Translations under genes and position numbers: made by a program
Source: Saccharopolyspora montiporae
GTDB taxonomy: Bacteria; Actinomycetota; Actinomycetes; Mycobacteriales; Pseudonocardiaceae
NCBI RefSeq assembly: GCF_015209505.1
Contig: NZ_JADEYC010000018.1
Span: forward strand, 62,001-126,000
Direction of reading: 5' to 3'
Length of the DNA: 64,000 bases
The notes under the pieces: generated by a model
Database searches by the model: none
What the model was told of the DNA's origin: nothing
What the model saw: the letters and a program-made list of their open reading frames with translations, nothing else
Shown here: positions 9,358 through 17,722 of the stretch, piece by piece
How the letters are laid out: each line of letters opens with the position of its first letter
How positions within the stretch are numbered: position 1 is the first letter of the stretch

Positions 9358-9590
9358 GGTGCGCGGGCCGCGCCCCGAATCCGGTGCGAATGCAACAGAT
9401 ATCGCCGAACCGGCCGAGATCGGCGTTCACCTGGATCTTTCGCGAGAGCGAACGGTGCGCGCCCGCGGTCGCGCATTTACACGCGCAACGGCTTGATCAG
9501 GAACCGGGACAACGCGGAACCGGACATGGCAATGTCTGCGTCGCAGGTTCATCCGGACTTGACGACGAGCTCGAAGGGGGTCATCCGACG

Positions 9591-9902
9591 ATGGCTGGAA
9601 TGGGTGCCGATACCCAGGCGATCGAGAAGGCTTCGCAGGACATCAACGAGACGCGGGACGCGGTGCAGAACGCGCTCCAGCAGCTGAAGGGTCAGCTGGA
9701 GCCCGCGATGGCCGGCTGGCAGGGCCAGGCCGCCGACGTCTTCCGCAAGCTGATGGACCGCTACGAGGAGAACGGCAAGAAGATCCTGGAGAAGCTCGGC
9801 CAGTTGGCCGAGAACGTGCAGTCCTCGGGCAAGGACTACGCGGCTTCCCAGGAGGAAGAGGCGTCGAACATCAGCAAGATCGAGGGCATGCTGGGCGGCT
9901 GA
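9591..9902 (+). CDS. WXG100 protein, EsxU/EsxT type
   Basis: 103 residues, all helical, with the hairpin motif GWQGQAA (W-x-G) at about residues 43-46, so an ESAT-6/CFP-10 family T7SS substrate. ATG at 9591 is preceded by AAGGGGG. It lies directly before a second WXG100 gene; such pairs form export heterodimers. By position it corresponds to one of esxU/esxT of M. tuberculosis ESX-4; which one cannot be settled by eye. Upstream, 9358-9590 holds no gene, but there is a GACAT-N4-ATGTC palindrome at 9523-9536. Confidence 0.9.
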   Translation: MAGMGADTQAIEKASQDINETRDAVQNALQQLKGQLEPAMAGWQGQAADVFRKLMDRYEENGKKILEKLGQLAENVQSSGKDYAASQEEEASNISKIEGMLGG

Positions 9903-9957
9903 GGCCGGTCCGTTCTCGGGTGCACATCCGTTCACTTCCGTCACTGAGGGGTAAGCA

Positions 9958-10245
9958 ATGAGCGAGATCAAGGTCGACTTCGCGCAGCTGCAGCAGGCGG
10001 CCGACGACCTGCAGAAGGCTGCGAGCAACATCGAGAGCGAGCTCGATCAGCTGGAGAGCAACCTGCAGAAGCTCGTCGAGACCTGGGAAGGCGAGGCGCA
10101 GGCCGCCTACCACGACGCGCAGAAGCAGTGGGACCAGTCCGCGAAGGAGATGCAGGAAACCGCCGCGAAGATGGGCATGGCGGTGAACACCGCGGCCGAG
10201 AACTTCCAGGCGGGTGAGAAGAAGAACGCCGGCCGCTTCGCCTGA
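9958..10245 (+). CDS. WXG100 protein, partner of the preceding gene
   Basis: 95 residues of two predicted helices around TWEGEAQAAY (W-E-G turn, about residue 42). ATG at 9958 follows GAGGGG. The tail ends AGEKKNAGRFA; the AGRF element recurs in the protein at 16950-17684. The Y-x3-D/E export signal of ESX substrates might be matched by YHDAQ near residue 50, though it is not at the C-terminus. Forms a likely heterodimer with 9591-9902 and occupies the gene slot just before rplM, as in ESX-4 of mycobacteria. Confidence 0.9.
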   Translation: MSEIKVDFAQLQQAADDLQKAASNIESELDQLESNLQKLVETWEGEAQAAYHDAQKQWDQSAKEMQETAAKMGMAVNTAAENFQAGEKKNAGRFA

Positions 10246-10262
10246 GCACGTGCGAGCACCCG

Positions 10263-10288
10263 CGGCCCCGGCTCCGGCCGGGGCCGTT
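10263..10288 (+). terminator. Terminator after the esx pair
   Basis: Perfect 9-bp GC stem (10263-10271 with 10278-10286), 6-base loop, 17 bases after the esx stop. Followed by TT only. Confidence 0.65.
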
Positions 10289-10506
10289 CGCGTGTCGGAC
10301 CCGAGCCCGCGGCCTCGCCCCGCCCGGCCCGACCGGACGTTCGGGGGTGCCGCCGAGTCGCCGCGCGGCTCGCGTTACGCTGAACGAGGCCACGTGCCGG
10401 GTCGGCGGATCCCGCTCCGCGGCGAGCTGCATTCCAGTCCGCGGAGAACCGCCCGATCCAGGTCCGCACCGCCGCGGGCGTGCGGATCGGACCGGGGGGA
10501 CCCGTT

Positions 10507-10536
10507 TTGACCGGGGTACGAGCCACCAAGTAGTCT
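10507..10536 (+). promoter_or_regulatory. Promoter of rplM-rpsI
   Basis: TTGACC (10507-10512), 18-base spacer, TAGTCT (10531-10536): a good match to the actinobacterial housekeeping consensus. Transcription should begin near 10543, leaving a leader of about 200 bases before rplM. Confidence 0.7.
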
Positions 10537-10542
10537 CATTCT

Positions 10543-10744
10543 TCGTTGTGCGGTGCGCGACTGCGGTTCGTACCGGAGGACCGGATCCGGTCCGATGTCC
10601 GTAGCGGACGTCGAGGGTCCCGGTCCCGGTGTTGATCGACGAGGGCGTGCCGGTCTCCCGGACGGGTCCGGAGTTCCGGGCCGCCCCCGGTGGACACGGG
10701 CTCCGCACAGACGATTCCGACGCGAACGACGACGAGGTAGATCC
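10543..10744 (+). other. Long untranslated leader of rplM-rpsI
   Basis: About 200 bases between the predicted start of transcription and rplM, with no plausible short gene. Ribosomal protein operons often carry autoregulatory leaders, so this is a candidate; I did not identify a known leader family. Confidence 0.3.
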
Positions 10745-11191
10745 GTGCGCACGTACAGCCCGAAGGCCGGCGAGGTGACCCGCGCCTGGCATGTGATCGA
10801 CGCCGAGGATGTGGTGCTCGGCCGGTTGGCGACCGAGGCCGCGACGCTGCTGCGCGGCAAGCACAAGCCGACCTACGCGCCCCACATGGACACCGGCGAC
10901 TTCGTCGTGGTCATCAACGCCGACAAGGTCGCGCTCACCGGCAACAAGCGTGAGCAGGCGTTCCACTACCGGCACAGCGGTTACCCCGGTGGTCTGCGCA
11001 AGCACTCCTTCGGCGAGGTGCTGGACTCGCACCCCGAGCGGCTGCTCGAAAAGGCGATCAAGGGCATGCTGCCGAAGAACAAGCTCGGCCGGGCCATGAG
11101 CAAGAAGCTCAAGGTTTACGCTGGGCCGAACCACCCGCACGAAGCCCAGAACCCGCAGCCGTTCGAGATCAAGGCGAAGGTCAAGAAGTGA
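10745..11191 (+). CDS. rplM: 50S ribosomal protein L13
   Basis: 148 residues, typical L13 length. Hallmarks are [16 protein letters not shown] near the start, [23 protein letters not shown], and [11 protein letters not shown] in the second half. An early assembly protein of the large subunit. GTG at 10745 is preceded by GAGGTAG. It overlaps rpsI by four bases (GTGA), so the two are translationally coupled as is universal for this pair. Confidence 0.98.
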   Translation: MRTYSPKAGEVTRAWHVIDAEDVVLGRLATEAATLLRGKHKPTYAPHMDTGDFVVVINADKVALTGNKREQAFHYRHSGYPGGLRKHSFGEVLDSHPERLLEKAIKGMLPKNKLGRAMSKKLKVYAGPNHPHEAQNPQPFEIKAKVKK

Positions 11192-11691
11192 CTGACGAAT
11201 TCCAGCAGGAAGAGCAAGTGAGCCTCGCCGAGGCTGCCGGCGTCGAGGTGGAGCCCGAGACCGCCGCCCCGGCCGACGTCCCCGCTGACGTCCCGGTTCC
11301 GGCAGGCCGCCCGGTGCAGACCGTCGGCCGCCGCAAGCAGGCCATCGCGCGCGTCCGCCTGGTGCCGGGCAGCGGCAACTTCCGCCTCAACGGCAAGGAC
11401 CTGGAGCGCTACTTCCCGAACAAGGTTCACCAGCAGGTGATCCGGGAGCCGCTGTCCACCGTCGAGCGCGCCGAGAACTTCGACGTCGTCGCCACGCTGT
11501 CCGGTGGCGGCCCGTCCGGGCAGGCCGGCGCGCTGCGCATGGCGATCGCCCGCGCGCTGTCCACCTACGACGCCGACGACCGTCCGGCGCTGAAGAAGGC
11601 GGGCATGCTGTCGCGCGACTCGCGTGCCAAGGAACGCAAGAAGTACGGCCTCAAGAAGGCCCGCAAGGCGCCGCAGTACAGCAAGCGCTGA
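11188..11691 (+). CDS. rpsI: 30S ribosomal protein S9
   Basis: 167 residues; longer than the usual 130 or so because of an acidic Ala/Pro-rich N-terminal extension of about 40 residues, as in other actinobacteria. The S9 core begins at [15 protein letters not shown] and ends with the conserved basic tail [16 protein letters not shown], which reaches the decoding-site tRNA. The GTG start sits within the last codons of rplM. Confidence 0.98.
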   Translation: MTDEFQQEEQVSLAEAAGVEVEPETAAPADVPADVPVPAGRPVQTVGRRKQAIARVRLVPGSGNFRLNGKDLERYFPNKVHQQVIREPLSTVERAENFDVVATLSGGGPSGQAGALRMAIARALSTYDADDRPALKKAGMLSRDSRAKERKKYGLKKARKAPQYSKR

Positions 11692-11703
11692 ATCGGCTTT
11701 CCA

Positions 11704-11739
11704 GCGGTCCGCCCGTCGGTGTTCGGGTGGGCGGACCGC
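11704..11739 (+). terminator. Terminator after rpsI
   Basis: Perfect 11-bp stem (11704-11714 with 11729-11739), 14-base loop, 12 bases after the rpsI stop. Confidence 0.75.
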
Positions 11740-11944
11740 ACGTCGCGGGAGCAGTCTTCCGCCCTGGTGGGGGTGGGGGCTGCTCCCGTTGTCGTTGTGC
11801 GGGGGCGTCGGATGCGCGCGCGGCGCCCGCTTCGGAGATTCGTGTCACGGTGTCGCATGTCATGATTCGCCCGCGGCTCCCTCGCCCGCTGCCGGCAACC
11901 GCCGGGCGCGTGGCCGCAGGCGCGATCCCAGGGAGGAAGTGTCG

Positions 11945-13279
11945 ATGTCCCGGTTGTTCGGCACCGACGGTGTGCGTGGACTGGCCAACGCCGAGCTCAC
12001 CCCGGAGCTGGCCATGTCGGTCGCTTCGGCGGCGGCGCGGGTGCTCTACGACCGGGACGACTCGCGCCGGCGGGTCGCGCTGGTCGGCCGGGACCCGCGG
12101 GCGAGCGGCGAGATGCTCGAAGCGGCGGTCACCGCGGGTCTGACCTCGGCGGGTGCCGATGTGCTGCGGGTCGGGGTACTGCCCACTCCGGCGGTCGCAC
12201 ACCTGGTCGGGGCGCTGGGCGCGGACATCGGCGTGATGATCTCCGCCTCGCACAACCCGATGCCGGACAACGGGATCAAGCTGTTCGCGGCCGGGGGGCA
12301 CAAGCTGCCGGACGTGGTCGAGGACGAGATCGCCGCCCGCCTGCACGAGCACGACGACCGGCCCACCGGGGTGCACGTGGGGCGGGCCCGGGACGTGCCG
12401 GACGCGGTGCGCCGCTACGGCGACCACCTGCTCGCGGCCGCGCCGCAGCCGCTGACCGGGCTCAAGGTCGTGGTGGACTGCGCCAACGGCGCCGCCGCCG
12501 AAGCCGCCCCGCAGGCGTACCGGCGCGCGGGCGCGGAGGTCATCGCGATCAATGCCGATCCGGATGGCATCAACATCAACGACGGGGTCGGTTCCACGCA
12601 CATCGAAGGTCTGTGCGCCGCGGTGCTCGACCACGACGCCGATCTGGGCATCGCGCACGACGGCGATGCCGACCGCTGCCTGGCGGTGGACTCCACCGGG
12701 ACGGTCGTCGACGGCGACCAGATCATGGCGATCCTGGCCGTGGCGATGTCCGAGTCCGGGGAGCTGGCGGACAACACGCTGGTGGCCACGGTGATGAGCA
12801 ACCTCGGCCTGCACTTGGCCATGCGTGAGCACGGCGTGCTGCTGCGGACCACCAAGGTCGGCGACCGCTACGTGCTGGAGGAGCTGCGCTCCGGCAGCTA
12901 TTCGTTGGGTGGCGAGCAGTCCGGGCATGTGGTGCTGCCCGGGCACGCGACGACCGGGGACGGCCTGCTCACCGCGCTGCGGCTGATGGGGCGGATGTCG
13001 GCCACCGGGAGTCCGCTGTCCTCGCTGGCCAAGGTGATGCGCCGGTTGCCGCAGGTGCTGGTGAACGTGCGAGTGGTGGACAAGGCGGTCGCGGTGTCCG
13101 CGGCGGAGGTGACCGCTGCGGTGGGTGCCGCTGAGGCCGAGCTGGGCGAGACCGGGCGCGTGCTGCTGCGCCCGTCCGGCACCGAGCAATTGGTGCGGGT
13201 CATGGTGGAGGCGCCGAACGAGCAGACGGCCCAGCAGGTGGCCGAACATCTGGCCGAGGTGGTTGCCGCAATCCGGTGA
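11945..13279 (+). CDS. glmM: Phosphoglucosamine mutase
   Basis: Converts glucosamine-6-phosphate to glucosamine-1-phosphate for UDP-GlcNAc and peptidoglycan. 444 residues. It begins [12 protein letters not shown], the phosphoserine loop is [13 protein letters not shown] with the active serine at residue 102 (same number as E. coli GlmM), the metal loop is DGDADRC near 240, the sugar loop is GGEQSGH, and the phosphate-binding [12 protein letters not shown] is near the C-terminus. ATG at 11945 follows GGGAGGAAG. Works with GlmS, encoded 5.4 kb downstream. The 200 bases between the rpsI terminator and this gene show nothing else. Confidence 0.98.
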   Translation: MSRLFGTDGVRGLANAELTPELAMSVASAAARVLYDRDDSRRRVALVGRDPRASGEMLEAAVTAGLTSAGADVLRVGVLPTPAVAHLVGALGADIGVMISASHNPMPDNGIKLFAAGGHKLPDVVEDEIAARLHEHDDRPTGVHVGRARDVPDAVRRYGDHLLAAAPQPLTGLKVVVDCANGAAAEAAPQAYRRAGAEVIAINADPDGININDGVGSTHIEGLCAAVLDHDADLGIAHDGDADRCLAVDSTGTVVDGDQIMAILAVAMSESGELADNTLVATVMSNLGLHLAMREHGVLLRTTKVGDRYVLEELRSGSYSLGGEQSGHVVLPGHATTGDGLLTALRLMGRMSATGSPLSSLAKVMRRLPQVLVNVRVVDKAVAVSAAEVTAAVGAAEAELGETGRVLLRPSGTEQLVRVMVEAPNEQTAQQVAEHLAEVVAAIR

Positions 13280-13329
13280 ACTTGTGATGTGGATCTCCGA
13301 TCGACTCGTTGATGTGAGATCCTGATCAC

Positions 13330-13497
13330 ATGGGTGCCATTGTTGTCGCCATGACCGCCGGACTCGTGGCCATCGGGCTCGTGGCCGGGATCGTCGCGCT
13401 GGCTGCGCTCGCGTTGGCCGGGATCAAGGTCGTCAGCGCCGCGCACGAGAGCGGGTCCTGGCTGATGAACCGGCCACACCGGCAGCGGACGAGGTGA
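13330..13497 (+). CDS. Putative 55-residue single-span membrane peptide
   Basis: MGAIVVAMTAGLVAIGLVAG begins a 35-residue hydrophobic run followed by a basic tail ending RPHRQRTR, so an N-out or re-entrant small membrane protein. It lies 50 bases after glmM in the same direction and 6 bases before a second small hydrophobic reading frame. The ribosome site is weak (GTGAGAT). Coding status is uncertain: hydrophobic frames can arise by chance in GC-rich DNA, but the pairing with the next peptide favours a gene. Confidence 0.5.
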   Translation: MGAIVVAMTAGLVAIGLVAGIVALAALALAGIKVVSAAHESGSWLMNRPHRQRTR

Positions 13498-13503
13498 TCG
13501 TTC

Positions 13504-13629
13504 GTGCGTGGACGCGTTTTCGGTGACCTGCTGGTGGTCTTCCTCCTGCCCCTGGTCGCACTGGTGGTGAGCGCCTTCTTGGCCGCCGTGGTGATGGCTC
13601 AGGGGTGGGGGATCCCGATCGTCTTCTAG
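13504..13629 (+). CDS. Putative 41-residue membrane peptide
   Basis: GTG at 13504 with GAGGTGA at a good distance. VRGRVFGDLLVVFLLPLVAL opens a single strongly hydrophobic helix of about 28 residues with a short basic N-terminus. It starts 6 bases after the preceding peptide, suggesting a two-gene mini-operon. No family recognised. Could assist the secretion-like cluster that follows; this is positional inference. Confidence 0.45.
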   Translation: MRGRVFGDLLVVFLLPLVALVVSAFLAAVVMAQGWGIPIVF

Positions 13630-13799
13630 CCGGCGCACCGGGCTGCTGCCGCACCGCTGGCGGTGCGGCCCGTCATCGTGCGCGCGGATCGAGTCCGGCA
13701 TGCGCCCGTTGCCCGGATCATCTGGTCGGCGGCCAGTGCTTCGGTGTCTCGGATAGGTTCACGGCTGGCACTGATGTCGATCACCGTTGGAGCCGTACC

Positions 13800-14111
13800 G
13801 TGGCTATCCCCCTCCTTGTCTTCGTCCTCTTCCTCCTCGTGGCCGGGTTCGTTGCGCTGGTCAGCTGGCTCGTCGTGCGCAGCAAGCGCACCGGTCCGCA
13901 GGCGTACGGGCAGTCGATGCCGCCGCACGGCTGGCAGCAGGGGTTCCAACAGGCTCCGCCGGGTTTCCAGCAGCCGCCGCAAGGCTTCCAGTCGCCGCAG
14001 GCACCGCAGCAGGTGCCCGGCTGGCCGCAGCCGTACCAGCAGCCGCAGCCCCAGCAGCCGCAGCCCCAGCAGGGTTGGGGCCAGCCGCCGCAGCAGGACC
14101 GGGGCTGGTGA
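13800..14111 (+). CDS. Small membrane protein with Gln/Pro-rich tail
   Basis: 103 residues: one membrane helix at residues 3-25 (IPLLVFVLFLLVAGFVALV), a short basic stretch RSKR, then about 65 residues of Pro, Gln, Gly and aromatic repeats (GFQQ/PQQPQPQ-type) ending QQDRGW. GTG at 13800 is preceded by TTGGAG. Topology suggests a cytoplasmic, disordered tail. No enzymatic domain. Such tails bind partners or form clusters; its neighbours suggest a role with the T7SS-like genes downstream. Confidence 0.75.
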   Translation: MAIPLLVFVLFLLVAGFVALVSWLVVRSKRTGPQAYGQSMPPHGWQQGFQQAPPGFQQPPQGFQSPQAPQQVPGWPQPYQQPQPQQPQPQQGWGQPPQQDRGW

Positions 14112-14253
14112 CCGGGGCCCTTCGCGGATGCAAGCGAATGCGCGAACTCGGCGCTCGGCATGATCGAAAGCTGCCACGATGAGGCCCACAAGGTCTTCGT
14201 CGGCGTCGCGCGTTGTGTCCGGATGCCGATCGGTTTCAGCAAGGGGGTAAGCG

Positions 14254-14562
14254 GTGTCAGGGTTCGAAGCCAACGCCGGTGAGTTCACCTCGGTCGCCTC
14301 CGGCATCCGGGCGCAGGCGGACCCGGTCCGGGACCAGCACGGTGCCAAGCTCGGCGATCTCGGCATGGGGCAGGGCGACTTCGGCCGGGAGCACGGCGAG
14401 AACTTCCAGGGGTTCCAGGATGGCATGGACAAGCTCGCCAAGTGTGTGACCAGCATGGCCGATGCGATGGACGACTTCGCGGGCAAGCTGGAGCAGACCG
14501 GATCCGGCTACGACTGGTCCGACGCCGAATCCTCCGCCACCGTCGAAAAGTCCGGGGAGTGA
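14254..14562 (+). CDS. EspC/DUF2580-like small T7SS-associated protein
   Basis: 102 residues, helical. MSGFEANAGEFTSVASGIRA opens helix 1, there is a glycine-rich turn around GDLGMGQGDFG, then FQGFQDGMDKLAKCVTSMADAMDDFAGKLEQTGSGYDWSDAES. The layout (helix, FG-containing turn, helix, AxxY-x-x-D end) resembles the EspC/DUF2580 family of ESX-associated secreted proteins. GTG at 14254 follows AAGGGGG. Position after glmM and size are like M. tuberculosis Rv3440c (from memory). It lies three bases before the large next gene, so the two are co-expressed. Confidence 0.72.
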   Translation: MSGFEANAGEFTSVASGIRAQADPVRDQHGAKLGDLGMGQGDFGREHGENFQGFQDGMDKLAKCVTSMADAMDDFAGKLEQTGSGYDWSDAESSATVEKSGE

Positions 14563-14565
14563 CGC

Positions 14566-16953
14566 ATGTCAGATGAGAAGCCCCCCGAGTGGGAAGACGT
14601 CAAGAAGCTCCTCGACAGCCCCGACGTCCCGGACGATCAGAAACAAGAGCTGGCCGTTCGGTATGCGTCAGCGGATGAGCTGGGCTATTTCCGAACCAAT
14701 CCGGATGCCACTCCCTACCTCAACAAGTATGACGACGGGTATGGCGCCACATGGGCCGACGTCGCCACCGGGGGTGGTACCGACGAAAGTCTCATCGAGG
14801 CGTATGGGAAAGCCAAGGAGTCTGCTGATGATGGAGCGGCGAAGCGGGAACAGCATGACAAGGCCGTAGCCGACGGCAAAGGCAAGCTGGAAGACAGCCG
14901 GAGCAAGGGCGCGGACGGCGTGCACGGTGGCGCCGGGGCCAAGGACGCGGACGAATTGCTGGACGCAGGCAAACCAGGGCTGCTCTTCTTTAAGAACTTC
15001 GTGCCGCTATACCACGAGATCGCGACTGACCACGAGGACAAGGACAAAGTCCGGAAGGTCGAGACGCTGCAGAAGCACTACGATCAGCAGCGCGGACTCA
15101 GCTTCGAAAAGCTCGTGCAGTGCGCCGAATCCCTCGACGGGGCTGAGAAGCAGCTGCGGGAATCACACGAGGGCATGTCGGGCAAGCTGGGCGGCTTGTG
15201 GCAGGGCTGGACCGGTGGTGCCGCGGACTCCGCACAGGACTTCTTCGCGTCGAAGTTCACCCCCACCGTCAACGATCGGGTGATTGGGGCGGTCAACGAT
15301 GCAGCTGGGATGACTCGGGAAACCATCAAGTCAGTGGCCGAGTTGGTGCGCAAGAAAGCGGAAACCACTCTCGGTCTGGACGAGCACAGCGAGCAGATCG
15401 GCGGAAAGGCGCCACAGGATTGGAAGACCACGATTGACGTGGCCAACGGTACGGATGACGACAAAACTCTGCGGATGGCTTGCTCGATCTGGGACGTCCC
15501 GATCGAGGAAGATTGCGGAGATCTGGCCGGCGAGGCCCGCGAGAAGATCCGGGTTCAGTGCAGCAAGGTGGTGCGGGAGACCTTCGCCTCGACGGTGGAG
15601 GAGCAGTGCGAGCAGTTCGTGAAGATGTGCGCGGACACGAAGAAGAGCGTCGACGAGGCGTTCGGGCAGCTCACCGAGGAGCTGGGCAAGGCTGAGGAGA
15701 ACCCGTTCCAGAACCCGGGTCCGGAGAAGGAGCAGGGCGGCAACGGGCAGGACGGCCAGGGCGAGCCCGAGTCGGGTGGTGACCAGGCCGGGCAGCAAGC
15801 CGGTGGCGGTGGTGGCGCCGGTGGTGGTGCCGAGGGTGGCGCCGCCGGTGGTGCTGGTGCCGGTGGTGCGGGTGCCGGTGGTGCCGGCGCTGGCCAGCCG
15901 CCGTCCGATGCGAGGGAGATGCCGCCCGGCCCGAGCGAATCCGGTGGTCCGGACGCGGCGGGCGCTGGCGAATCCCCTGGTGGTGCGGAAACTCCCGGCG
16001 GTCGGGAAACTCCTGGTGGTCCGGGTGAACCCGGCGGACCCGGTGGTCCGGGAACGCCCGGGGCTCCCGGCGAGGAGAAGGTCACGCTCGGCGAGGGCGA
16101 GGACGCGGTCGGCGTCGGCAAGCCCGGTCCGGACGGCAAGACCCAGGTCGAGCTGATCGGCGAGGACGGCAAGCCCAAGACCTACGAGGTCGGCTTCGGT
16201 CCGGAAGGCGGTGGCGCCCCGGGCGAGTCCGGGCAGGGCGGTGCTCCCGGTGCGGACGGTCCGATCCCGGTGCAGCCCGGCGAGGACGGCAAGGCCGTCA
16301 TCGAGGAGGGCGGCCGCACGATCACGCTGGAACGCAATCCCGAGGGCGGCATCCAGGTCGGGGTGGACAACGGCGACGGGAAACCCCCGTTGAACCAGAC
16401 CGTCGACTTCGGTGAGTCCGGTGCCGGTGGTCCGGACCCGGCCTCGGCGCGCGGTGGGATGCCGCCCGGGGGCGGTGCTTCGTTCGGCAGTGCTTCCGGT
16501 GAGATCCCGGGCGTGGAAGGTGGTTCCGGCGGTGGTGATCCTGCCGGCGCCGGGGCTGCCGGTGCCGGTGGCGGTGGTGCTCCGGCCGGCGGTGGTGGCG
16601 GGGGTGTGCCCGCGGGCGGCGGCGGTGGCGGGACGTCCGGCATGCCGGCCATGCCGCCCGGTGGCCAGACCAGCGCAGGCGGAACGCCCGGCATGGCCGC
16701 GATGGGCGACGGCGGTGGCCAGCCCGCGGCACCGGCGGCCGCGCAGGGCGGCCAAGGCCAAGGCGGCGCGGGTGGCGGCATGATGGGTGGCGGCATGATG
16801 GGCGGCGCCGGCGCCAATCAGCAGGGCGGTGACCAGGAGCGCAGCAACGACAGCCCGTGGAAGACCTCGGGCCAGCTGTTCGATGACGGCATCGAGGCGT
16901 CCAAGGTGCGTTTCCGCTCGGTCATCGGTGAAGAACGCGAACCGGAGAAGTGA
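14566..16953 (+). CDS. Large WXG-type protein with Gly/Pro-rich tail, probable T7SS substrate
   Basis: 795 residues, no signal peptide. Residues 1-130 are charged and helical; about 150-385 form a helical region with a WXG-like turn WQGWTGGAADSAQDFF near 212. Six Cys lie between about 185 and 365, an even number that suits disulfides outside the cell. From about 390 to 770 the chain is glycine/proline-rich and collagen-like, interrupted by two short similar beta-type segments (about 503-545 and 565-610), both rich in GEDGK and ending in V-x-FG. The last 35 residues are ordered again (SPWKTSGQLFDDGIEASKVR). ATG at 14566. No enzymatic motif is seen. The secreted-substrate role is inferred from the WXG turn and neighbours; its place resembles Rv3439c. 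Confidence 0.75.
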   Translation: MSDEKPPEWEDVKKLLDSPDVPDDQKQELAVRYASADELGYFRTNPDATPYLNKYDDGYGATWADVATGGGTDESLIEAYGKAKESADDGAAKREQHDKAVADGKGKLEDSRSKGADGVHGGAGAKDADELLDAGKPGLLFFKNFVPLYHEIATDHEDKDKVRKVETLQKHYDQQRGLSFEKLVQCAESLDGAEKQLRESHEGMSGKLGGLWQGWTGGAADSAQDFFASKFTPTVNDRVIGAVNDAAGMTRETIKSVAELVRKKAETTLGLDEHSEQIGGKAPQDWKTTIDVANGTDDDKTLRMACSIWDVPIEEDCGDLAGEAREKIRVQCSKVVRETFASTVEEQCEQFVKMCADTKKSVDEAFGQLTEELGKAEENPFQNPGPEKEQGGNGQDGQGEPESGGDQAGQQAGGGGGAGGGAEGGAAGGAGAGGAGAGGAGAGQPPSDAREMPPGPSESGGPDAAGAGESPGGAETPGGRETPGGPGEPGGPGGPGTPGAPGEEKVTLGEGEDAVGVGKPGPDGKTQVELIGEDGKPKTYEVGFGPEGGGAPGESGQGGAPGADGPIPVQPGEDGKAVIEEGGRTITLERNPEGGIQVGVDNGDGKPPLNQTVDFGESGAGGPDPASARGGMPPGGGASFGSASGEIPGVEGGSGGGDPAGAGAAGAGGGGAPAGGGGGGVPAGGGGGGTSGMPAMPPGGQTSAGGTPGMAAMGDGGGQPAAPAAAQGGQGQGGAGGGMMGGGMMGGAGANQQGGDQERSNDSPWKTSGQLFDDGIEASKVRFRSVIGEEREPEK

Positions 16954-17684
16954 GTCGGATGACCGGGGATAGCGAGAACCTGAAAGCCTTCCGGAACCGG
17001 CTCACCGGTCTGGTGGCGCAGCACGCCGCGAACGCCCGCGTGGTCGAGCAGACCTGGCGGGACACCGCGGCCAAGGCGGACAAGAACGCCGCCGAGACGA
17101 CCGAGAAGGGCCAGAAGCTCCTGGAGCGCGTCCGCGAGCGCTCGGAGTTCCTCCGCAAGCAGGAGGACACGTCGGGCCCGCAGGAGATCGGCACCGGGGC
17201 GGAGGATCTGGACGCGGACGTCGATCCGGAGGTCGAGCGGCTGTCCGAGCAGCTGGTCGCGCAGGAGAAGGAGCGCGCGGCCGCGACCGGCCCCGCGGTG
17301 CCGAGCCCGGCCGCGACGAATCCTGCGGCTGCAGCGGGAACCCCGCCGCCGCAGCAGGAATGGCAGGGACGGGCCGGGCGGTTCGGCCACCCGCTGGCGC
17401 CCCCGGCCCCGCCCGCACCGCCCCTGCCACCGGGGCATCCGGGGGCGCCGGGGCAACCGGGCCAGCAGGGGCAACCGGGCGGACCGGGCCAGGCGGCGCC
17501 GCAGCAGCCCGCGAACGCCTGGAACGTGCAGGCCGGCCGGTTCGGCAGGAAGGACAAGCCGCAGCCGGCAGCACCGGAGCCGCCGCCCGCACCGCAGGCG
17601 AAACCTGGGCCGCCACCGCGCCCGCAGCGTAGGCAGCCGGTGGACGACGACGAGGACTTCGAGAACCAGACCTGGCTGCGCTGA
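16950..17684 (+). CDS. Helical plus Pro-rich protein with repeated AGRFG motif
   Basis: 244 residues from GTG at 16950, overlapping the preceding stop by four bases; ATG at 16959 is an alternative. Residues 5-75 are helical and coiled-coil-like (LKAFRNRLTGLVAQHAANAR, then TWRDTAAKADK), about the size of one WXG100 arm-pair without a clear WXG. Then an acidic hinge and a long Pro/Gln/Gly-rich tail carrying two copies of W-x3-AGRFG (near 116-126 and 189-199). It ends DEDFENQTWLR. Translational coupling suggests a chaperone or co-substrate of the 795-residue protein. No known family recognised. Confidence 0.7.
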   Translation: MSRMTGDSENLKAFRNRLTGLVAQHAANARVVEQTWRDTAAKADKNAAETTEKGQKLLERVRERSEFLRKQEDTSGPQEIGTGAEDLDADVDPEVERLSEQLVAQEKERAAATGPAVPSPAATNPAAAAGTPPPQQEWQGRAGRFGHPLAPPAPPAPPLPPGHPGAPGQPGQQGQPGGPGQAAPQQPANAWNVQAGRFGRKDKPQPAAPEPPPAPQAKPGPPPRPQRRQPVDDDEDFENQTWLR

Positions 17685-17722
17685 CCCGGGCCGTGCCTTC
17701 GCCGGGGGCACGGCCCGGGTTC
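17685..17722. terminator. Bidirectional terminator between converging genes
   Basis: Perfect 13-bp stem (17685-17697 with 17707-17719), 9-base loop, beginning right after the stop at 17684. On the minus strand it overlaps the end of the hydrolase gene. Confidence 0.8.

Noticed and set aside
15780..16810. Regular short repeats in the Gly-rich coding region, CRISPR-like at first sight
   Set aside because: They are GGTGGT/GCCGGT codon runs in frame with the protein, with no constant repeat-spacer unit.
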